A stretch of 23,149 bases of DNA. Source: a virus. The notes below the pieces were generated by a model that was given only the letters and a program-made list of their open reading frames with translations, ran no database searches and had not been told where the DNA came from. The DNA is taken from positions 1 to 23,149 of IMG/VR virus record IMGVR_UViG_3300010318_000055. One strand, 5' to 3'. Below are positions 6,980 through 15,770 of the stretch, in pieces (the first letter of the stretch is position 1; the number at the start of each line of letters is the position of its first letter). A program made the position numbers and the translations under genes.

Positions 6980-9900
6980 ATGGAAACTGATAAAAACGGA
7001 TTTGACTTTAGTGAGCAAGACTATAATGAGTTTTCGTTTGGAACCTCAGAGGAGGGTTTATCCTATGATAGACCTGTAGACACTCTAGCTCTGACTGGTG
7101 AGGATGGGACTCTAGCCGATGTTAAATCTTCTTTATCTAGGTCTATAGACTTTGATATCTATAATATTATTCAAAATAAAGATGAGACTAAACCAGTTGA
7201 AGATGTTGTTCTAGACCTTGAATCTAAGAGTTCATTGAATCAGGAGATAGCTCAGTATCCAACTGGTAATATCGAACTTATGGCTAGAGACTATGGTGAT
7301 TCTCCTAGTATCTTGTCTGACTTGGATAGACAGTACCAAGCAAAACTTAACATTTGGAAAGAGGTTCTAGGCAAAGCAGAGAAGGAAACAGACTTTGAAA
7401 ACAGACCTGTGTCATTTTGGGGTAGACTGACGGACCGGGGGTTTCTCGATAGGGTCTTTTTAAGAGGTGCTCTGGATACAGTGGAATCACTTACTGGTAG
7501 GACCAGTAGGCTTGGAGCTACTTTTAACTACAACTTGTCGAACAGCTCAGTTTCAGTAGAAGATTTTAGAAAATTTGCTGAAGATTATGTTCGTAGCACT
7601 TTAGAAGAAGGCGTTCTCACTACAGCTCCTCAATTTTCTTTGGAGCAGTTAAAACAAGAAACATCGACTTTTGGCTTTGATCCTCTTGACATTGAGAAGA
7701 AGTTCTTGGCTGTAGCTTTCAGTGTTCTTCCGAGTATAGGACCGGCAGCAAGAACAGCGGCTAGAGTTTTTCCTAAAGCAGCAGCACTAAAAGCTGCAAC
7801 TCCTGTGGCTAGAGCAACAGCTGTAGCTGGAGAAGAGGCAGGAGCTAAGGTTGGAATTAACCTAACTGAAACTGTTAATGATGTAGAAGCTGCTGCTAAG
7901 ATTGGCCCATCCGCAGTTGATATTCCTTTACCAGACTCTAGACCTGCTGTCGGTAAGTTTGCTCAGTATGTACAGGAAAACGAAGTAGCTAGGCAACTTA
8001 ACGAGTTTTATAGCGCTGGTTATGCAGGAAGAACTTTTACTCCAGATGAGATAAATGCTATAAGTAGTGACGTTGTACTCAAGTGGCAGGCTAAGAATAC
8101 ACAGTCTCCTTTCCATGACGTTGAGATAGTGAGCAAACATTCTGATTTAGACAGAGTTGTTCTGACACTTGACGATGGAACAGAAATTAGAGCAGGGCAA
8201 GCTCTGTCTGAGTTTGGCGAGACTACAGGAAAGGGTCTGCCTGAGACTGAACTTGGCAAGGCTATTACAAAGTCTGAACAAGCGGTCAGAATTTCTGACA
8301 AGGGTCTAGGTGTTTACACAGCTATAGTTAGAATTGGTAATCCCAAAAAAGGTGGAGAAGCCTTTGCTCCACTAAAGAGTGGTAAACCTCCTGCGGCTAT
8401 CAAAAGACTTGTGGAGAATACTCCAGGGGCCAAGATTGCTCTTAAAGACGCTAACAATCCTTTGTCTGGTTATGTTGTCGAGTTGGAAATTCCAATTGAC
8501 ACAACTAAACTTGTAAAAGATTACGATGTTCAAGATGTTCTGGGTTCAGTATCTGTACGAGATACTTTTCTTAGACTTCTTGGGAATACTGCTGAGAGAG
8601 ATGCTGCTCTTCTTGACGCTACATCTGTTATGGCTGAACAGTCTTCTAACTTATTCCAGAAAAAAATATTCGAAGAAACAGGAAAAGTTCTTAAGTCTTT
8701 ACCTTCCGAGTCTAGGTCTACTATGACTGCTATCTATACTAGACTTAGAGACGGTGAGGATTCCTTTCAAAGGATTAGATATTCTAGAGAAAGGTTTGAA
8801 GAACTTTGGAAAGAGTATCATCCTAAAGATGTAGCTCCTACTGAAAAAGACTGGCAGGCATACTCTAAATTGGAGTATGCTAACGAAGCTGCATATCTTA
8901 TTAAGGCCAGTGAGAATTTCAGACATTATGTGAGGCAAGGATATAACACAGCTATCAGAGCTACAGATACAGAATACGGAACTCCAGCTAAGATAGTCAG
9001 ACAGTCTGATGTTATAGAGGACGCCACTATATTTGATGCGTCATCTGGTGTCTACCTTAAAAAAGCAGATTTGTTAGAAGACGCCTACGTTAAGGCTCCT
9101 ATCTATAGGCTTAGTGAAGAGATTGGAGACTATCAATATGTAATCAAACCCCTTGAAGTCAGAGTTCTAGACCCTGTTGACACACTGCACTTCAATCCCG
9201 GTGGTCCCAGATTAAACCCTAGAGAGAAATTCTTTATTACCATACGTCTTAAAAATGGTAGACTTAAGGCGCTTATGGGGGCAAGAACAGAAAAACAGGC
9301 AAGACTTGCCACTAAACAGATTGAGACTATAGAGGCTGCTCTAAAGTCTGGAGCTAAGAACATTGATGACATCATAAAAAATAACAGTGATTTTGCTCTT
9401 GGCATTCAAAACGTAGCAGACTACCTAGCTTTCAAAACAAAACACGGTTGGTATTCTTTAGAAGGGGAGTTCATTGCTCCTAAACCTAGAAACCACAGCC
9501 CATTGCCTAATGAGGTTTTCAATTATGAATTGAACGGTGGTAGAACTCTAGGCGAAGTTATTGAAAATGATTTTAGAAGAGGTGATATATCTCTTCCTAC
9601 ATTTGGTGGTGAAGCGGCATACAACACGTCTCCTGTTAATGCTATCTATGGACAACTTAACACGGCTGCAAAGGAACTTGCTTTTAGACAATACACTGAA
9701 GATGCTATTCTTGGTTGGCTTAGACATGCACCAAAGGAATGGCTCCCTAAAAATGTAGACGAAGCAGACTTTTTTAGAACATTTAAGAAAGTTGATAGGG
9801 ATGCACTAAACAATGCTACTTCTTCATACGAAAGAAGAATGGCAGAGTTATACGATATTATAGAAAGAAAACTCAATATTAAATCTGGTCTTCAAAAGAG

Positions 9901-11620
9901 GCTAACAAAATTTTTGGAAGGCATTGAAGATACTGTAATCAATACGTCTGACGGTGCTTTAAGAAAAATTGGTTCTACATATCTAAAGCAAAAAGCTAAG
10001 AGGGTTCCTTCTTTTAAGATACCTGCTCAAGGTGAGTTGCTGCATTTAGGCTTCTTTACAAAACTAAGCCTAAGTCCAGACCAGTTGATTATGCAGGGGT
10101 TCAATGTTATTCCTATGCTCATTGCTCATCCTGTATTAGGAACTAAGGCAGCAACTTTTGTGGCATTGTCTAAACCAGTTCTAAGAAATGTTGACGATGC
10201 AGTCGATAAGCTATGGATAACTAACACCAGTAAAAGATTAGCTATGACTGAGGATGAGGTATCCGATCTTTTGGCGTATATGAGAAAGTCTGGAACGACT
10301 GAGATTGCAGGTAGTGCTCTTGAGATTGGGACTGAGGTAAGCGGAGGACTTCGTAAGTTTAGAGGTAGAGGGTACGACTACAAAACAACGACTGCTGCCG
10401 CTGAGAAGGCTTCTGACTACTTAGGTAAAGGTCTTGAGTATGGTAGACTTCCTTTTACCTTGGGAGACAAACTAGCTAGATACAATGCTATGGTCTTAGC
10501 TGCGATGGATTTTCAAAAGAAGAACCCTGGCTTGTCTATTCTGAATAATAAAGAAGCTATTGTGGCTAGAGAGACTGCTCTAAATCACCATATGAGAACA
10601 ATCCAGAGGTCTGAGATTCAGAGTGGTCTTTTGAAGGTTCCAACTCAGTTCTTGTCGTTCTTGTTTAACTCTATGCAGTCTGTGTTTGTTGGTACTAACT
10701 TAACCATCAGAGAAAGATTGGCATTCTTTGCAGTATATGGTCCTGCTCTTGGTCTAACAGGTCTTGGAGTAGGTGAGTCTGCTGATTGGATTGCAGAGCA
10801 AATGAATGAACAGTTCGGAGAAGGCACTATTGAAGCAGATAGACCTAGTTTCAGATTGATTAAGGATGGTGTCTTTGATGCCTTGATTCAATGGATTGGT
10901 CAAGATGCCTTTAACCTAGACTATAGAGACCTACCAGCTCTATCTAAAAGACTGTCTGTCGTTCAAGGCTTAGGAGACTACTGGAAGTCAGTAACTGAAG
11001 GTAAATTTGCAGAGGTGATTGGTGGTCCTTCTGGTGGTATCGCATATGATATCATAAAGGATTTTGCTGAAATTAGTATTGCAGCTTACGACGATAGACC
11101 AGTCGAACTTACAGATAAATTTGTTAAAGCTTTGTCTAACATCAAGGGCGTTGACAACTTTAGAAAAGCTTACATCATTGCTAATGTAGGAAGACAGACA
11201 TCTAGAGCCACAGGGCGAATGGTTCCAGGTGAATTGAGTGTAACGGCTGCTATCGTAGCTCTAACTGGTTTCTCTAATAGGCTTGCTCAAGATTTCTATG
11301 CAGATAGAGAATTTTTTATCGCTGACGCAAAAGAGATAAAAGCATACCGTTCTCACTTTGAAGAGCAAGCAAGAAACATAGATGTTTTAATGAGGTCTAC
11401 TAGCGAGGAAGACAACAAACGTGGTAAAGAACTAGCATTAGAACAACTTAATGTTGTAAATGCACTGTCTGTTCCACCAGAGGACAGAGCTGACTTTAGA
11501 AGAGTGCTCTTATTGCCAGTAGCAAATGACTCCATTGTAATTAAGATGCTTAAAAGAGCTATGGAACGAGACAGTAACTTCCAAGCTAAACGTATAGCTG
11601 AACAATATAGACGGAGATAG
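6980..11620 (+). CDS. Large internal virion / DNA ejection protein (1546 aa)
   Basis: This is the longest gene in the window. The N-terminal ~230 residues are acidic and hydrophilic. An Ala-rich hydrophobic stretch lies around residues 250-290 (AVAFSVLPSIGPAARTAARV). The centre is long, mixed helical. The C-terminal third contains GFFTKLSLSPDQLIMQGFN with a following hydrophobic helix (about 1020-1055) and FLSFLFNSMQSVFVGTNLT with LAFFAVYGPALGLTGLGVG (about 1215-1260). These resemble C-terminal regions of T7 gp16-type proteins that form the trans-envelope DNA channel. No lytic motif is visible here; the murein-cutting domains sit in the next gene. AGGAAGTG precedes the ATG. It probably combines gp15/gp16 channel roles, which is inference from order, size and these segments. 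Confidence 0.7.
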   Translation: METDKNGFDFSEQDYNEFSFGTSEEGLSYDRPVDTLALTGEDGTLADVKSSLSRSIDFDIYNIIQNKDETKPVEDVVLDLESKSSLNQEIAQYPTGNIELMARDYGDSPSILSDLDRQYQAKLNIWKEVLGKAEKETDFENRPVSFWGRLTDRGFLDRVFLRGALDTVESLTGRTSRLGATFNYNLSNSSVSVEDFRKFAEDYVRSTLEEGVLTTAPQFSLEQLKQETSTFGFDPLDIEKKFLAVAFSVLPSIGPAARTAARVFPKAAALKAATPVARATAVAGEEAGAKVGINLTETVNDVEAAAKIGPSAVDIPLPDSRPAVGKFAQYVQENEVARQLNEFYSAGYAGRTFTPDEINAISSDVVLKWQAKNTQSPFHDVEIVSKHSDLDRVVLTLDDGTEIRAGQALSEFGETTGKGLPETELGKAITKSEQAVRISDKGLGVYTAIVRIGNPKKGGEAFAPLKSGKPPAAIKRLVENTPGAKIALKDANNPLSGYVVELEIPIDTTKLVKDYDVQDVLGSVSVRDTFLRLLGNTAERDAALLDATSVMAEQSSNLFQKKIFEETGKVLKSLPSESRSTMTAIYTRLRDGEDSFQRIRYSRERFEELWKEYHPKDVAPTEKDWQAYSKLEYANEAAYLIKASENFRHYVRQGYNTAIRATDTEYGTPAKIVRQSDVIEDATIFDASSGVYLKKADLLEDAYVKAPIYRLSEEIGDYQYVIKPLEVRVLDPVDTLHFNPGGPRLNPREKFFITIRLKNGRLKALMGARTEKQARLATKQIETIEAALKSGAKNIDDIIKNNSDFALGIQNVADYLAFKTKHGWYSLEGEFIAPKPRNHSPLPNEVFNYELNGGRTLGEVIENDFRRGDISLPTFGGEAAYNTSPVNAIYGQLNTAAKELAFRQYTEDAILGWLRHAPKEWLPKNVDEADFFRTFKKVDRDALNNATSSYERRMAELYDIIERKLNIKSGLQKRLTKFLEGIEDTVINTSDGALRKIGSTYLKQKAKRVPSFKIPAQGELLHLGFFTKLSLSPDQLIMQGFNVIPMLIAHPVLGTKAATFVALSKPVLRNVDDAVDKLWITNTSKRLAMTEDEVSDLLAYMRKSGTTEIAGSALEIGTEVSGGLRKFRGRGYDYKTTTAAAEKASDYLGKGLEYGRLPFTLGDKLARYNAMVLAAMDFQKKNPGLSILNNKEAIVARETALNHHMRTIQRSEIQSGLLKVPTQFLSFLFNSMQSVFVGTNLTIRERLAFFAVYGPALGLTGLGVGESADWIAEQMNEQFGEGTIEADRPSFRLIKDGVFDALIQWIGQDAFNLDYRDLPALSKRLSVVQGLGDYWKSVTEGKFAEVIGGPSGGIAYDIIKDFAEISIAAYDDRPVELTDKFVKALSNIKGVDNFRKAYIIANVGRQTSRATGRMVPGELSVTAAIVALTGFSNRLAQDFYADREFFIADAKEIKAYRSHFEEQARNIDVLMRSTSEEDNKRGKELALEQLNVVNALSVPPEDRADFRRVLLLPVANDSIVIKMLKRAMERDSNFQAKRIAEQYRRR

Positions 11621-11632
11621 GGAGAAACTTAT

Positions 11633-14600
11633 ATGCGCGGTATTTTTTCACCAGATGTAAACTTTAATATTCAGCCTGAATCACCAGTAGCTGCTGTTCA
11701 GCCATACACTGAAAGTGCTATAGCTTCTGCTCTGTCTCTAGGTTCTACCGCATTGGGTAGCCTAGGTAAATCTAGTGGGACTTCATCTAGTGTATCACCA
11801 GATCAGATTAAATGGTACACTGAAAAACTTAATGTTGTAGCTGGCATCAGTAATTCAACTCAGCAAGAACTCGCATGGAGAAAATTGCAGTTTGAGGCAG
11901 GAGGCAATGGTATAAAATTAGGTGACTGGTCTAACAGTTTGGATCAGTCTATTCTTGGAAAGACCAGAGAGCAGTTAGTCAAAGGTGAGGAAGGGGCCTA
12001 CAGAGACTTCATCGAAGGAGACCCAATAGGACAGAACGCGCGAGCAGCTCATTTACGAGATAAGCCTAATGACCATGAGGGTGCGTTTAATGCTGCACGA
12101 GATGCCGTTGAGCAAAGGAGGGCTCTTGATGCTAGGATTGAAGATATGGGATCTAAGGATCAGACGCAAAGGCTTGCTCTTCTTCCAGATGTGAAGGCTA
12201 GGTTATACGATTTTAGAGATAACGGTATGCTTTACCTTAAAAACCTTATTGCAAGTGGACAGCCTATAGACCCTGCTCTTTCTAATATTGTTCAAGGTGA
12301 ACTTGCGAGAATGATTTCTCCTCTTGGAGACTTAACTCAATACGGTCAGGCAGGAAAGGATTTACAGAAAGAGTATGAGATTATTCTTGGCGGTACTACC
12401 AAACTTCTTGACGCTTTAGGCAAAGCTGATCCTTCGAGTAGGGCAATGGCTCGTATCCTACAGAGTATGTCTAAAGATGGAATGGACCAATTAGTTATGG
12501 ATCTTTATTCAATTCCTACTAACATAGTTTTGGGTACGAACCCCCAAGCTATGATTGAAGCTAGAGAAAAGGCTATTGAATTTGCAGGGAAAACACCTAT
12601 AGACTACGACTCATCCAAAAGTCTTTCAAACCAAGTATCTCAAATTTTTGGAAGGTCTTTGGCTGGTGACCTTAGCGTAACAGGGTCTGACTATCCTGGT
12701 GTGGGCTTGGGAATTTTCAATCCTGAATCACTTGCTGGAGTAGATGCACTACCAGCACAGGCTAGAAGTGCCAACTCTAACGTGATTGACCTTATGGTAG
12801 CCGCTACTAACCCTACGAAATCTCCTGAAGATGTAAAAGCTTTCGTAGACTTAAGCGTAACTCAAGCACTTAACTCATCCTATACAGGTAATGGTGACTA
12901 TCCTAGTTTAGATATGTTAGCTAAATCATTTGGACCAGGATTTCAGCAGAAACTGTCTCAACTCCCAGCAGATGAACAACAAAAAGTTAAAGTAGCAGTG
13001 TCGGCATCTTTAGACAGTAACAGAAGAGCAAGAGTTAATGAGGCTGAAGGTGCTAGAAACAGATTTGCCAATGGCATTGGCTTTGATGCTAACAGAAACC
13101 AGTTCACCATTGATGCTAAAACACTTATGGACAATGTTCCTGATTCAACAAGTAAGGGTGCTGTGAACCTATTCCTTCAGCGTCTTAGTAAGGTATATGG
13201 GGATAACGGAAATGACTATACTCTAGCTATCAACAAGGCTCTTGAAGGAAAGTTAAGAGGTCTTGAGGATCACATTGGAGCTATGCGGTCTCTTGGTATA
13301 ACTTCTATGGCTAGATACAAGACCCACTCTAGTGCAGTAACTGGACTGGATAAACTTCTGTTTCAGATTGGTGGTTCAGGAGAGCAATACACTCCTTCTT
13401 CTTTGGTGACTGACTTTAATTTAAGCACTAACCGTAATACACCTGTCTTTCCAGCTCAAGATGAATTAGCTGTCGAAGCTCAAGATGAATTAGCTGTCGA
13501 AGATCGTCGTTTGAATCTGAAAACTAGAGGTTTCTCTAACCCTGATGCTATTAACTCTTCGACTGTACCTGAAGCTTCACAAGGGCTTTCTGCTTTTGAC
13601 CAGAAGGTTCAGAGCCTATTGAAGAGTTTACCTAGTTTTAGTCTTGTAGGTAAGGCTAATGCAGCTACTATTGAATCAGTAGTAACTGCTGTACCTGACG
13701 TAACTTCTGAAGAAGTCACTTCGGCTGTTGATGCTATTCAGGCAGGTACAACTCTTGCCGAGATCCAAGCATTGGGTGATCGCCAGAGAGCTATCATGTC
13801 TTCTATTCTTAACCCTGTAGCACCTGCTCAAGCAGCACAAGATAAACAAACTAAAGAAGCTCCTGCTGTTGAGATGACTGAGGTACTTTCTACTATCTCC
13901 CTTGTTGAGAGTAACAACGATGTCAACGCAAAGGGTGCTGCGGGTGAGATAGGTCTATTCCAGATTAGACCTGAGACTGCCGCTGACCCAGGCTATGGTA
14001 TTAAGCCTTTGTCTACCGGAAGCAGAGTGGCCGACGCTACTGAGGCTGAACAGAGAGACTTTGTTCAAGGCTACATCAATAAGGCTCTTGAGAGATACGA
14101 CGGAAACCTAGCTTTAGCTTTGGCTGCGTATAATGCGGGAATAGGTAGGGTTGACCAGTTCGTACAGTCAGGAAGACCCCTGCCTGCCTCTACTGTAAAG
14201 TACGTTGATAAGTACAGGAAAGCAGGTTTAAGTCTACCTGAGCTAAATGGAGGTAATACACCACCAGTACCTAGAGCTAGACCTACCGCAGAAGCACAAG
14301 GAGGAGAGGCAGCTTCAAATTTTAGTGTGGGCCTAGAGCGTGACCCTAGGACAGGTGAGCCTATCTTTCCCGCTCAAGATGAATTAGCTGTTGAGGCAGC
14401 TACAAGCCAAAGAGTTTCTGAAGCACTTAGTAGATCTGAAAGTAGAACTCAAGGTAGGAAACAATTAAACGAAGAAGCGTTATCTGAGGTCAAGTTTGAG
14501 GATAAAGCTACAAGTTGGTTAGATAGTTTAATTAGTACTGTAGCTAAGACTCTCTTTGGATCTGAGGGTGAAGCTGCTGAACTTAAAGATAGTACAAAAC

Positions 14601-15190
14601 AAGCTATTCAGTATGCTAATAGAAATCCTATAGACTTTATCTACAAATCAAATCTTGTAGGACTAGACGAAAATAACCCAGACCATCAGGAAGCTATCTC
14701 AGGTTTCATTAATAGGTTTGTTCCTGGTAGAGTTAAGAACCCAAGTGAAGTAGAGAAAGATGCTAATGCTTGGTGCGCTGCATTTGTTGGGCATGTGTTG
14801 AGTAACTTAGGTGGTGCTGCTCCTCAAGGTGCTGAAGGTTTTAATGCTTTAAGAGTGAGACAATACTTAAGGTTAGGCAAACAAGTAAGCAGAGAGAATG
14901 CACAGGCTGGTGATCTTGTAATTATGAGGAATCCAATAACCGGTGATTATCATACAGGCTTCTTTGTTAATTCAACGGACCAAGGTGTAGCAATTCTAGG
15001 TGGAAACCAGAATAACCAAGTAAATGTAACTAGATACCCTAACAGCAGAGACTACAGTATTAGGCGTATAGATGGAATGAAGTCTATTAGTCCTGAGGCT
15101 CTTAAGGCAGTTCAGTCTGATATCTCTGAATTTGCTGGTATGTCTTTAACTAATCTGTTCCATCGTTTTAGAGATTACATTGGTGCTTAA
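11633..15190 (+). CDS. Virion protein with lytic transglycosylase and NlpC/P60-like peptidase domains
   Basis: This 1185-aa protein is preceded by GGAG. Residues 1-600 are a helical, soluble region without a recognised domain. Residues about 750-870 are an SLT lytic transglycosylase: SLVESNND holds the probable catalytic Glu759, followed by GLFQIRPETA and the AAYNAG motif (831-836). Residues about 1000-1150 resemble the TIGR02594/NlpC-P60 peptidase group: NAWCAAFVG with probable nucleophile Cys1048, YHTGFF with probable His1107, and GGNQNNQVN. The two activities would cut glycan strands and peptide cross-links so the ejected complex can cross the wall. In T7 only a transglycosylase is present, at the gp16 N-terminus. 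The octapeptide AQDELAVE occurs at 608-615, 616-623 and 914-921, flanking the transglycosylase. Confidence 0.85.
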   Translation: MRGIFSPDVNFNIQPESPVAAVQPYTESAIASALSLGSTALGSLGKSSGTSSSVSPDQIKWYTEKLNVVAGISNSTQQELAWRKLQFEAGGNGIKLGDWSNSLDQSILGKTREQLVKGEEGAYRDFIEGDPIGQNARAAHLRDKPNDHEGAFNAARDAVEQRRALDARIEDMGSKDQTQRLALLPDVKARLYDFRDNGMLYLKNLIASGQPIDPALSNIVQGELARMISPLGDLTQYGQAGKDLQKEYEIILGGTTKLLDALGKADPSSRAMARILQSMSKDGMDQLVMDLYSIPTNIVLGTNPQAMIEAREKAIEFAGKTPIDYDSSKSLSNQVSQIFGRSLAGDLSVTGSDYPGVGLGIFNPESLAGVDALPAQARSANSNVIDLMVAATNPTKSPEDVKAFVDLSVTQALNSSYTGNGDYPSLDMLAKSFGPGFQQKLSQLPADEQQKVKVAVSASLDSNRRARVNEAEGARNRFANGIGFDANRNQFTIDAKTLMDNVPDSTSKGAVNLFLQRLSKVYGDNGNDYTLAINKALEGKLRGLEDHIGAMRSLGITSMARYKTHSSAVTGLDKLLFQIGGSGEQYTPSSLVTDFNLSTNRNTPVFPAQDELAVEAQDELAVEDRRLNLKTRGFSNPDAINSSTVPEASQGLSAFDQKVQSLLKSLPSFSLVGKANAATIESVVTAVPDVTSEEVTSAVDAIQAGTTLAEIQALGDRQRAIMSSILNPVAPAQAAQDKQTKEAPAVEMTEVLSTISLVESNNDVNAKGAAGEIGLFQIRPETAADPGYGIKPLSTGSRVADATEAEQRDFVQGYINKALERYDGNLALALAAYNAGIGRVDQFVQSGRPLPASTVKYVDKYRKAGLSLPELNGGNTPPVPRARPTAEAQGGEAASNFSVGLERDPRTGEPIFPAQDELAVEAATSQRVSEALSRSESRTQGRKQLNEEALSEVKFEDKATSWLDSLISTVAKTLFGSEGEAAELKDSTKQAIQYANRNPIDFIYKSNLVGLDENNPDHQEAISGFINRFVPGRVKNPSEVEKDANAWCAAFVGHVLSNLGGAAPQGAEGFNALRVRQYLRLGKQVSRENAQAGDLVIMRNPITGDYHTGFFVNSTDQGVAILGGNQNNQVNVTRYPNSRDYSIRRIDGMKSISPEALKAVQSDISEFAGMSLTNLFHRFRDYIGA
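13454..13501 (+). repeat. 24-bp perfect tandem duplication inside the lytic virion gene
   Basis: GCTCAAGATGAATTAGCTGT followed by CGAA (24 nt) occurs twice head to tail and encodes AQDELAVE twice (residues 608-623). The lack of any synonymous difference points to a recent duplication. A third copy is at 14372. Confidence 0.95.
14372..14395 (+). repeat. Third dispersed copy of the AQDELAVE repeat
   Basis: This copy differs from the tandem pair by two synonymous changes (GTC to GTT, GAA to GAG). The preceding TCTTTCC is also shared, giving FPAQDELAVE at both sites (residues 606-615 and 912-921). The copies lie on either side of the transglycosylase domain. Confidence 0.9.
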
Positions 15191-15199
15191 GGAGTAGAA

Positions 15200-15451
15200 A
15201 TGGCAGATAGACTAGACAAATCAAAAATGAAATGTAACTCACCTAAGAGTACACCTAACCATCCTACTAAGTCTCATGTAGTTAAGGCTTGTGAGGGAGG
15301 AAAGGAAAAGATCATTAGGTTTGGACAACAAGGAGTCAAAGGCTCTCCTGCTGGCTCTAAGCGTAACAAAGCATTCAAGGCTAGACATGCCAAGAATATT
15401 AAAAAAGGTAAGATGTCTGCTGCTTACTGGGCTGATAAGGTGAAATGGTAA
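15200..15451 (+). CDS. Small basic phage protein (DUF6321-like)
   Basis: This 83-aa protein is very rich in Lys and contains the segments KSKMKCNSPKSTPNHPTKSH, CEGGKEKIIRFGQQGVKG and FKARHAKNIKKGKMSAAYWA. I recognise it as a conserved small protein of many marine and T7-like phages, probably the DUF6321 family (the number is from memory). Its function is unknown; the charge suggests nucleic acid binding. GGAG precedes the ATG, and the stop overlaps the next start (TAATG at 15449-15453), so the three last genes of the late module appear coupled. Confidence 0.8.
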   Translation: MADRLDKSKMKCNSPKSTPNHPTKSHVVKACEGGKEKIIRFGQQGVKGSPAGSKRNKAFKARHAKNIKKGKMSAAYWADKVKW

Positions 15452-15594
15452 TGATGAATACAGATAACACAAAGAAACTAACTCGTAAGAAAGTATCTCC
15501 TAAGGATAAGAAAGTCCCTAAAGGTTTTCACAAAATGCCTGATGGTACTATCATGAAGGGTTCTAAACATCCTAAGAAGAAGAAGGGCTACTGA
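15451..15594 (+). CDS. Tiny basic protein, 47 aa
   Basis: ATG at 15451 overlaps the previous stop. The product has about one third Lys/Arg and contains KVPKGFHKMPDGTIMKGSKH, a G-x-HxMPDGTxMK pattern that I have seen in small phage proteins. A second ATG follows directly at 15454. Its function is unknown. The coupling to its neighbours and the coding-like sequence with no gaps support a real gene despite its size. Confidence 0.7.
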   Translation: MMNTDNTKKLTRKKVSPKDKKVPKGFHKMPDGTIMKGSKHPKKKKGY

Positions 15595-15595
15595 T

Positions 15596-15736
15596 ATGCC
15601 ACTAACTAAAAAAGGCTCCAAGATTATGAGAGCCATGAAGGAAGAGTATGGTTCTAAGAGGGGAGAGCAAGTGTTCTACGCCTCTAAGAATAAAGGAAAG
15701 ATCAAAGGTGTAGAGAAGAAAAAGAAAAAGAAATAG
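15596..15736 (+). CDS. Tiny basic protein, 46 aa, with poly-lysine tail
   Basis: ATG at 15596 is one base after the previous stop. The sequence has the pattern GSKIMRAMKEEYGSKRGEQV followed by FYASKNKGKIKGVEKK, which I recognise as a widespread tiny phage protein of unknown function (MxxxYGxKKGxxVFYASxNKG). It ends in six lysines encoded by AAG/AAA. On the other strand that tract is the U-rich tail of the terminator for the - strand unit, so the gene end has two uses. Confidence 0.75.
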   Translation: MPLTKKGSKIMRAMKEEYGSKRGEQVFYASKNKGKIKGVEKKKKKK

Positions 15737-15754
15737 GGGGCCTTAGCGCCCCCT
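15735..15754. terminator. Bidirectional terminator between converging modules
   Basis: AGGGGGC (15735-15741) and GCCCCCT (15748-15754) form a perfect 7-bp GC-rich stem with a 6-nt loop. On the + strand it is followed by TTAGTTTGT. On the - strand it is followed by ATTTCTTTTTCTTTTTC, a long U-tract. It lies between the last late gene stop (15736) and the thyX stop (15771), so it can end both transcription units. The - direction looks stronger. Confidence 0.85.
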
Positions 15755-15770
15755 TTAGTTTGTCTACTAC

